A stretch of DNA of 10,096 nt from an uncultured Clostridia bacterium (GTDB taxonomy: Bacteria > Bacillota > Clostridia > Christensenellales > DUVY01), in NCBI GenBank assembly GCA_937895465.1, contig CALAYY010000108.1, positions 1 to 10,096 on the forward strand, read 5' to 3'. This document shows, piece by piece, positions 5,401 to 10,096 of this stretch. The translations under genes were made by a program, and so were the position numbers. The notes under the pieces were generated by a model. It was given only the letters and a program-made list of their open reading frames with translations, searched no databases and was not told the DNA's origin. How positions within the stretch are numbered: the first letter of the stretch is position 1; each line of letters begins with the position of its first letter.

Positions 5401-6458
5401 AAAAGAGAAAGATTTCTGTGGGCGACAAGATGGCAGGCCGTCACGGAAACAAGGGCGTAATTTCCAGAATATTGCCCAAAGAAGATATGCCTTTTATGGC
5501 AGACGGTACGCCTATTCAGATAGTTCTCAATCCTCTGGGTGTTCCTAGCCGTATGAATATCGGACAGGTGTTAGAAGTGCATTTGGGACTTGTTGCAAAA
5601 TATCTGGGCTGGCATATTGCCACACCTGTATTTGACGGAGCGACCGAACAGGATATTAAGTCCATGTTACAAGAAAATAACATCGTTGCCCCCAACGGAA
5701 AAGTTGACGGCAAGATAGAATTGTTTGACGGCAGAACGGGCGAACCTTTTGAAAACAGAGTTACAGTAGGCTATATGTATATGCTAAAACTTGTTCACTT
5801 GGTTGACGATAAGATTCATGCTAGAAGCACAGGTCCTTATTCATTGGTAACACAGCAGCCTTTGGGCGGTAAAGCACAGTTCGGCGGACAGAGATTTGGA
5901 GAAATGGAAGTCTGGGCATTGTATGCTTATGGTGCTGCCAATATCCTGCAAGAGATTATGACAATTAAGTCTGACGATGTTGTAGGCCGTGTAAAAGCAT
6001 ATGAAGCCATTGTAAAAGGCAATCCCATACCTCAGCCTGGTGTGCCTGAGTCTTTCAAGGTTTTGATAAAAGAATTGCAGTCCTTAGCGCTTGATGTCAA
6101 GGTGTTAAGTGAAGACAAGGAAGAAATCGGCATAAGGGAAATCATAGAAGACGACAGAGATATGGTTGATATGAATTTTGACCATATGAGAAACTATGAA
6201 GACATGAGCCTTAACCTTGAAGAAGGCGATTTGGGACTTTCTTTGGATGAACTTGCTGAAGAAGAAGAAAATGTCATGGAAGAAACAGATGCAAGTATCT
6301 TGTTTGAAGAAGATGACGATTTTGACTTCTTAAATAATGCAGCCGATATGCCCAAAGAAGACGATGTAAAATATATAGATGAAGACATTGACAATATGGT
6401 AGATGAAGATGAGAAAATCGATATTTTAGTAGACGGCGAGAAAGAAGGTGAAGAATAA
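2457..6458 (+). CDS. rpoB: DNA-directed RNA polymerase beta subunit
   Basis: This is the beta subunit, which with beta' forms the catalytic cleft of RNA polymerase and is the rifampicin target. The 1333 residues cover the whole family in order: N-terminal lobes (PLMTPAGSFIINGAERV near 122-138), the rifampicin region (538-565), CPIETPEG (590s), the flap (about 860-930), the active-site lysines Lys991 and Lys999 in KMAGRHGNKG, and the beta'-contacting C-terminus with GEMEVWALYAYGA near 1148-1160. Asp547, His557 and Ser562 keep the rifampicin-sensitive state, but the position equal to E. coli Arg529 is Lys560. Residues 1219-1333 form a strongly acidic tail (about 49 Asp/Glu of 115 by hand count), so the protein is longer than the roughly 1200-1250 residues I recall for Firmicutes. 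The stop overlaps the rpoC start by one base. No rplJ-rplL lies upstream as would be usual. A long leader and promoter precede it. Confidence 0.99.
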   Translation: MSEQVKIPVKKVKFGNRERYSFSKIKDVLDIPYLIEVQKTSYQHFLDQGIREVLADYSPITDFSGKIELHFLDYALDGDPKYSEKECKDRDATFASPLKVRVRLINKETEEIIDQEVFMGDFPLMTPAGSFIINGAERVVVSQLVRSPGVYCNRSKDKTGEDIYNTTIIPTRGAWLEFEEDANGVLWVHVDRTRKVPLTVLLKSLSITETQLQELYEKMGAKDFFRGVNDVEALEKLFLKSGNRYFFNGIGTSEQMMEVFHNEPIIKNTCDKDSSKKDTSVTTSDEALLELNKKLRQGDNVIAESVRIYLFNLLYDTKRYDLSRVGRYKFNKKLSLAQRIQGRIAAQDIKTADGKVLAVQGEEIILETAREIQNAGINEVSIIVEDNKVFTVMGNNFIDLESYIQCDPKELGVLEKVHYPTLVTLTKGLKTKKEKLDAIQANVDRLSPKHILLDDIISSVNYTIGLHHDIGTVDNIDHLGNRRVRSVGELLQNQFRIGIARLERVIRERMQIQDNKELTPQSLINIRPVSSAIKEFFGSSQLSQFMDQSNPIAELTHKRKLSALGPGGLNRERASFDVRDVHYSHYGRLCPIETPEGQNIGLISSLSTYARINEYGFIETPYRKVDQIKKKVTDEVYYLAADDEDNYIVAQANEPLDENQWFARSRVMSRYLDEIAEIDRNKIQFMDVSPRQLVSVATSLIPFLENDDTNRALMGSNMQRQAVPLLKTEAPIIGTGMEHKVAYDSGVMVLSKREGIVDYVSADEIVVKTPTGEKDRYVMQKFQRSNQGTCINQKPLVHKGDKVLNGSVLADGPSTDNTELALGKNIRVAFMSWGGYNYEDAILISKELVQDDVFTSIHIEEYEMEARDTKLGPEEITRDIPNVGEDVLKDLDEEGIIRIGAEVRAGDILVGKVTPKGETDPTPEERLLRAIFGEKARDVRDTSLRVPHGEGGIVVDVKIFTRANKDELNPGVHKLVRVYIAQKRKISVGDKMAGRHGNKGVISRILPKEDMPFMADGTPIQIVLNPLGVPSRMNIGQVLEVHLGLVAKYLGWHIATPVFDGATEQDIKSMLQENNIVAPNGKVDGKIELFDGRTGEPFENRVTVGYMYMLKLVHLVDDKIHARSTGPYSLVTQQPLGGKAQFGGQRFGEMEVWALYAYGAANILQEIMTIKSDDVVGRVKAYEAIVKGNPIPQPGVPESFKVLIKELQSLALDVKVLSEDKEEIGIREIIEDDRDMVDMNFDHMRNYEDMSLNLEEGDLGLSLDELAEEEENVMEETDASILFEEDDDFDFLNNAADMPKEDDVKYIDEDIDNMVDEDEKIDILVDGEKEGEE
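6444..6450 (+). promoter_or_regulatory. Ribosome binding site of rpoC inside the end of rpoB
   Basis: GAAGGTG near the 3' end of rpoB lies seven bases before the rpoC ATG at 6458. Together with the TAATG stop-start overlap it implies that rpoC translation is coupled to that of rpoB, which would help keep the two subunits in equal amounts. Confidence 0.75.
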
Positions 6459-9400
6459 TGTTCGAATTAAATAACTTTGATTCAATGCAAATAAGTATAG
6501 CAGGCCCCGAAAAAATCAGGGGCTGGTCTTACGGCGAAGTAACAAAACCCGAAACAATTAACTATCGTACTCAAAAACCCGAAAGAGACGGTTTGTTTTG
6601 CGAAAAGATATTTGGACCTACCAAGGATTGGGAATGTCATTGCGGAAAATATAAACGTATAAAGTATAAGGGCGTTATTTGCGATAAGTGCGGTGTAGAG
6701 GTAACCAAAGCCAAGGTAAGACGTGAAAGAATGGGGCATATTGAACTTGCTGCTCCTGTTTCGCACATTTGGTATTTTAGAGGTGTGCCTTCAAGAATGG
6801 GCTTGTTACTGGATATGTCGCCCAAGGCACTAGAACAGGTTTTGTATTTTGTTAGCTATGTAGTAATTGACCCAGGCGAAACCAATCTTGTTTACAAACA
6901 GATACTATCAGATAAAGAAAAGAATGACGCTTATGAATTGTTTGGACCCAAGTCTTTTAAGGTAGGAATGGGAGCTGAAGCCATAAAAGAGCTTTTGGCA
7001 AAAGTTGATTTGCAAAAAGAGTTGGCAGAAATAAAGGATATAATCCAAAACTCTCCTGGTCAAAAAAAGATAAGGGCAATAAGGCGCTTAGAAATAGTCA
7101 ATGCCTTTATTAAGAGTGCAAGCAATCCCACTTGGATGATAATGGACGTATTGCCTGTTATTCCTCCCGAAATAAGACCTATGGTACAGTTAGACGGCGG
7201 AAGGTTTGCTACAAGCGACCTAAACGATTTGTATCGCCGTGTTATTAACCGTAACAACCGCTTGAAAAAGCTAAAAGAGCTTGGCGCTCCTGATATCATT
7301 GTACGTAACGAAAAGAGGATGCTGCAAGAAGCAGTTGATGCGCTTATAGATAACGGCAGACGAGGAAAAGCAGTAACTGGCCCTGGAAACCGTGATTTGA
7401 AATCACTCAGCAGCATGCTAAGAGGTAAACAAGGCCGTTTCAGACAGAACCTACTTGGAAAGCGTGTTGACTATAGCGGCCGTTCGGTTATAGTAGTAGG
7501 ACCTGAACTCAAGCTTTATCAATGCGGCTTGCCTAAGGAAATGGCGTTAGAATTATTCAAGCCGTTTGTTATGAAAAAGCTTGTTGACAAACATGCCAAC
7601 TATAATATAAAAACAGCCAAGCGTACAGTTGAACGTGCTAGAAGCGAAGTCTGGGATGTGTTGGAAGAAGTTATAAAAGATCATCCTGTACTTCTCAACC
7701 GTGCGCCTACTCTGCATAGACTAGGTATTCAGGCTTTTGAACCGGTATTGGTTGAAGGCAGAGCAATCAAACTTCATCCTTTGGTATGTTCGGCATTTAA
7801 CGCTGACTTTGACGGTGACCAGATGGCTGTTCACGTACCGCTGTCTTTAGAAGCTCAGTCTGAAGCAAGATTTTTGATGCTTTCTACTAACAATATTTTG
7901 AAGCTTTCAGACGGCAAGCCTGTTGTTTCTCCTACACAGGATATGGTTATAGGCTGTTATTATCTAACCATAGAAAAGCAAGGTGCAAAGGGCGAAGGCA
8001 GATATTTCATGGATACTGAAGAAGCTATTATGGCTTATGAAACTAAGCAAATAGAGCTTCAGGCAAAAATCCATGTAAGAATATTTAAGGATATCGACGG
8101 CAAGAAAATTTCAAGATTAATCACTACAACAGTAGGACGTATTATATTTAACAATGCTATTCCTCAGGATTTGGGCTTTGTAACCAGAGACAGCATAGAC
8201 AGCTTGTTTGAATATGAAATAAATTTCCTTGTAACCAAAAAGGGCTTGCAGGATATAGTTTACCGCACATTCAAACAAAAAGGTGCATCCACAACATCCG
8301 AAGTTTTGGATAAGATAAAGGATTTGGGCTTTAAGTATTCGACTATTGGTGCGGTGACAGCAAGCGTATTTGATATGCATATTCCCGAAAAGAAAAAGGA
8401 ATATATTGGTCAGGCTGAAGAGGCGGTTATCAAAAAAGAAAAAGAATTTGACCGCGGTATGATAACCAGCGAAGAAAAGTCCAAGCATATTATTGATATA
8501 TGGAACAATACGACTGACAAGGTCACAGAAGACCTTATGAAAGGACTTGATGAATTTAACCCTATATATATGATGGCTAACTCAGGCGCAAGAGGTAATA
8601 AAAACCAAATAAGACAGCTATGCGGTATGCGTGGACTTATGACCAACCCTAACGGCAAGATTATAGAAACACCCGTTAGAAGCAGTTTCCGAGAAGGGCT
8701 TACTGTTTTGGAATACTTTATATCCTCTCACGGCGGAAGAAAAGGTTTGGCTGATACTGCTCTTAAGACGGCAGACTCAGGATACCTTACCCGCAGACTT
8801 GTCGATGTATCACAGGATGTTATTGTTCGTGAAGATGACTGCTTTGCAGCTTTGGGCGAAAAGTCTAAGGGTATGATTTTAAGAGAAATTGAAGGCATAG
8901 AAAAGCTAAAAGACCGTATTATAGGCAGATTTACTGTTGAAGCAATTATTGACCCCAAGACCAAAAAGGCAATAGTTGGCGCTGATGAGATTATCAGTGA
9001 AGAAACGGCAGAGACAATAGTCTCAGCAGGTATCAAAGAAGTTAATGTCCGTACAGTTTTGACTTGCCGTTCAAAAATCGGTGTTTGTGCTAAATGTTAC
9101 GGCAAGGATATGGCAGGCAGCGAAAAGGTCAAGATAGGCGAAGCAGTAGGTATTATTGCCGCTCAGAGTATCGGCGAACCCGGAACTCAGCTTACCATGA
9201 GAACATTCCATACAGGCGGTGTTGCAAGTGCGGACGATATAACACAAGGTCTTCCCCGTGTTGAGGAATTGTTTGAAGCAAGAAAGCCCAAAGGTATGGC
9301 TATTGTTTCTGAGCTTGGCGGAAAAGTTAAGATACTAAGAAAAGAGAACAAAACCGAAGTGTTAGTAAAGGCTCTGGACGGAGAAGAAAAAGCTTATACT

Positions 9401-10000
9401 ATTCCTTATGATGCCAAACTTAAGCAGTCTTTAATAGACCATGAAGCTAAAGGCGAGCCGATTTTACCGGGCGACGTGTTGACAGAAGGCTCTATCAATC
9501 CTCATGACTTATTGAAGACCAAGGGACTCAAAGGCGTTCAAGAATATCTTTTGAATGAAGTCCAGTCTGTTTATAGATTGCAAGGCGTTGAAATTAATGA
9601 TAAGCACGTCGAAATAATTGTAAGACAGATGCTAAGAAAAGTAAGAGTAGAAACTGCAGGAAGCACAGAGCTTATGCCTGGCGAACTTGTAGATATGTTT
9701 ACCTTTGAAGAAGCCAATAAAAAGGCTTTGATAGAAGGCGGCGAGCCTGCAAGCGCTAAGCGTACACTTCTTGGTGTGACCAAAGCGGCACTTGCTACAG
9801 AATCATTCTTATCAGCAGCATCCTTCCAAGAAACAGCAAGAGTGCTTACCGATGCGGCCATTAAGAAAAAGGTTGATCCGCTTATCGGCTTGAAGGAAAA
9901 TGTCATTATCGGCAAACTCATCCCTGCTGGTACTGGTATGAAGATTTATAGAAATGTACTGCCCGAAGAGGTAGCACCAAAAACAGATACACAGATATAA
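6458..10000 (+). CDS. rpoC: DNA-directed RNA polymerase beta' subunit
   Basis: This is the beta' subunit, which carries the catalytic magnesium site, the bridge helix and the trigger loop. The 1180 residues are close to the Firmicutes norm. Domains in order: the N-terminal zinc site with Cys60, Cys62, Cys75 and Cys78; the active-site motif NADFDGDQM at 448-456 with Asp450, Asp452 and Asp454; the bridge-helix region with SHGGRKGLADTALKTADSGY (757-776); the second zinc site Cys795, Cys870, Cys877 and Cys880; the trigger loop with MRTFHTGG at 914-921; and a C-terminus ending soon after GLKENVIIGKLIPAGTG. The large trigger-loop insertion of Proteobacteria is absent. The start is fixed by the overlap with rpoB and by GAAGGTG seven bases upstream. 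Cys795 lies in EDDCFAALGEKSKG, unlike the usual EDCGT context, but all four ligands remain. A strong terminator follows, separating it from any rplGB-rpsL-rpsG genes that usually come next. Confidence 0.99.
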   Translation: MFELNNFDSMQISIAGPEKIRGWSYGEVTKPETINYRTQKPERDGLFCEKIFGPTKDWECHCGKYKRIKYKGVICDKCGVEVTKAKVRRERMGHIELAAPVSHIWYFRGVPSRMGLLLDMSPKALEQVLYFVSYVVIDPGETNLVYKQILSDKEKNDAYELFGPKSFKVGMGAEAIKELLAKVDLQKELAEIKDIIQNSPGQKKIRAIRRLEIVNAFIKSASNPTWMIMDVLPVIPPEIRPMVQLDGGRFATSDLNDLYRRVINRNNRLKKLKELGAPDIIVRNEKRMLQEAVDALIDNGRRGKAVTGPGNRDLKSLSSMLRGKQGRFRQNLLGKRVDYSGRSVIVVGPELKLYQCGLPKEMALELFKPFVMKKLVDKHANYNIKTAKRTVERARSEVWDVLEEVIKDHPVLLNRAPTLHRLGIQAFEPVLVEGRAIKLHPLVCSAFNADFDGDQMAVHVPLSLEAQSEARFLMLSTNNILKLSDGKPVVSPTQDMVIGCYYLTIEKQGAKGEGRYFMDTEEAIMAYETKQIELQAKIHVRIFKDIDGKKISRLITTTVGRIIFNNAIPQDLGFVTRDSIDSLFEYEINFLVTKKGLQDIVYRTFKQKGASTTSEVLDKIKDLGFKYSTIGAVTASVFDMHIPEKKKEYIGQAEEAVIKKEKEFDRGMITSEEKSKHIIDIWNNTTDKVTEDLMKGLDEFNPIYMMANSGARGNKNQIRQLCGMRGLMTNPNGKIIETPVRSSFREGLTVLEYFISSHGGRKGLADTALKTADSGYLTRRLVDVSQDVIVREDDCFAALGEKSKGMILREIEGIEKLKDRIIGRFTVEAIIDPKTKKAIVGADEIISEETAETIVSAGIKEVNVRTVLTCRSKIGVCAKCYGKDMAGSEKVKIGEAVGIIAAQSIGEPGTQLTMRTFHTGGVASADDITQGLPRVEELFEARKPKGMAIVSELGGKVKILRKENKTEVLVKALDGEEKAYTIPYDAKLKQSLIDHEAKGEPILPGDVLTEGSINPHDLLKTKGLKGVQEYLLNEVQSVYRLQGVEINDKHVEIIVRQMLRKVRVETAGSTELMPGELVDMFTFEEANKKALIEGGEPASAKRTLLGVTKAALATESFLSAASFQETARVLTDAAIKKKVDPLIGLKENVIIGKLIPAGTGMKIYRNVLPEEVAPKTDTQI

Positions 10001-10014
10001 ATATTATTAATAAT

Positions 10015-10048
10015 AAAAAATGAGCCTTTTAACAAGGCTCATTTTTTT
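10015..10048 (+). terminator. Terminator of the rpoBC unit
   Basis: TGAGCCTT (10021-10028) pairs perfectly with AAGGCTCA (10034-10041) over a five-base loop, preceded by six A and followed by seven T. It begins 14 bases after the rpoC stop. The flanking A and T runs make it able to act in both directions. It ends the rpoBC transcript before any following gene. Confidence 0.92.
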
Positions 10049-10057
10049 GTATAAGAA

Positions 10058-10080
10058 AACCCCACGTTAGACGTGGGGTT
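10058..10080 (-). terminator. Minus-strand terminator-type hairpin beyond rpoC
   Basis: A perfect 10-bp stem (AACCCCACGT 10058-10067 with ACGTGGGGTT 10071-10080) closes a three-base loop. On the minus strand the G-rich arm leads into TTTTCTTAT, a usable though interrupted T tract, whereas on the plus strand it is followed by CAAAAAA. It is best read as the terminator of a gene lying to the right and transcribed toward rpoC. A hairpin end of an IS200/IS605-type element is an alternative that the window cannot exclude. Confidence 0.6.
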
Positions 10081-10096
10081 CAAAAAAGCTTATAGC

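Noticed and set aside
7060..7416. Minus-strand 118-codon frame inside rpoC, and similar frames opposite rpoB and rpoC
   Set aside because: All are antisense to strongly conserved polymerase coding sequence, Ser/Leu-rich, and without recognisable domains or start signals.

Overview
The window looks like chromosomal core DNA from a low-GC Firmicute, most likely an uncultured or gut-type member of the Clostridia. The reasons are the AT-rich intergenic DNA, strong AGGAG-type ribosome binding sites, sigma-A-like promoters, a beta' subunit of about 1180 residues without the large trigger-loop insertion of Proteobacteria, a long acidic tail on the beta subunit, and a short class I ketol-acid reductoisomerase. 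All four main genes use TAA stops, and TGG codes for the visible tryptophans, so the standard bacterial code fits. This placement is inference from the sequence, not from a tree.

Layout: (1) Positions 1-333 hold no convincing gene but are dense in hairpins: a minus-strand terminator-type hairpin at 14-32, a two-hairpin module at 76-120 that resembles the dispersed palindromic repeats of clostridial genomes, further stem-loops, and the ilvC terminator at 273-313. (2) ilvC lies on the minus strand (334-1329) with a clear promoter and a Shine-Dalgarno that fixes its ATG. (3) A minus-strand gene of unknown function (1457-2020) has its own strong extended -10 promoter. (4) A divergent, AT-rich region of about 430 bp separates it from rpoB and holds the likely rpoB promoter, a leader of about 200 nt, and a possible 42-codon leader ORF that overlaps the rpoB start. 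(5) rpoB (2457-6458) and rpoC (6458-10000) overlap by one base (TAATG) and form a two-gene unit that ends at a strong terminator (10015-10048). A second hairpin at 10058-10080 reads as a terminator for a gene arriving from the right on the minus strand.

rpoB and rpoC encode the two large catalytic subunits of RNA polymerase and look complete and functional: the NADFDGD magnesium motif, both zinc-binding cysteine sets and the paired active-site lysines are all present. IlvC performs the second common step of branched-chain amino acid synthesis. It has no visible link to the polymerase genes other than proximity.

The most notable point is genomic context. rpoBC here is not preceded by rplJ-rplL and is terminated immediately after rpoC, unlike the usual rplKAJL-rpoBC-rpsLG-fusA arrangement of Firmicutes. 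Smaller points are a lysine in place of a rifampicin-contacting arginine in beta, the acidic beta tail, the rpoB leader ORF and the hairpin-rich stretch beyond ilvC. I see no defence system, mobile-element gene, CRISPR array or obviously new system.
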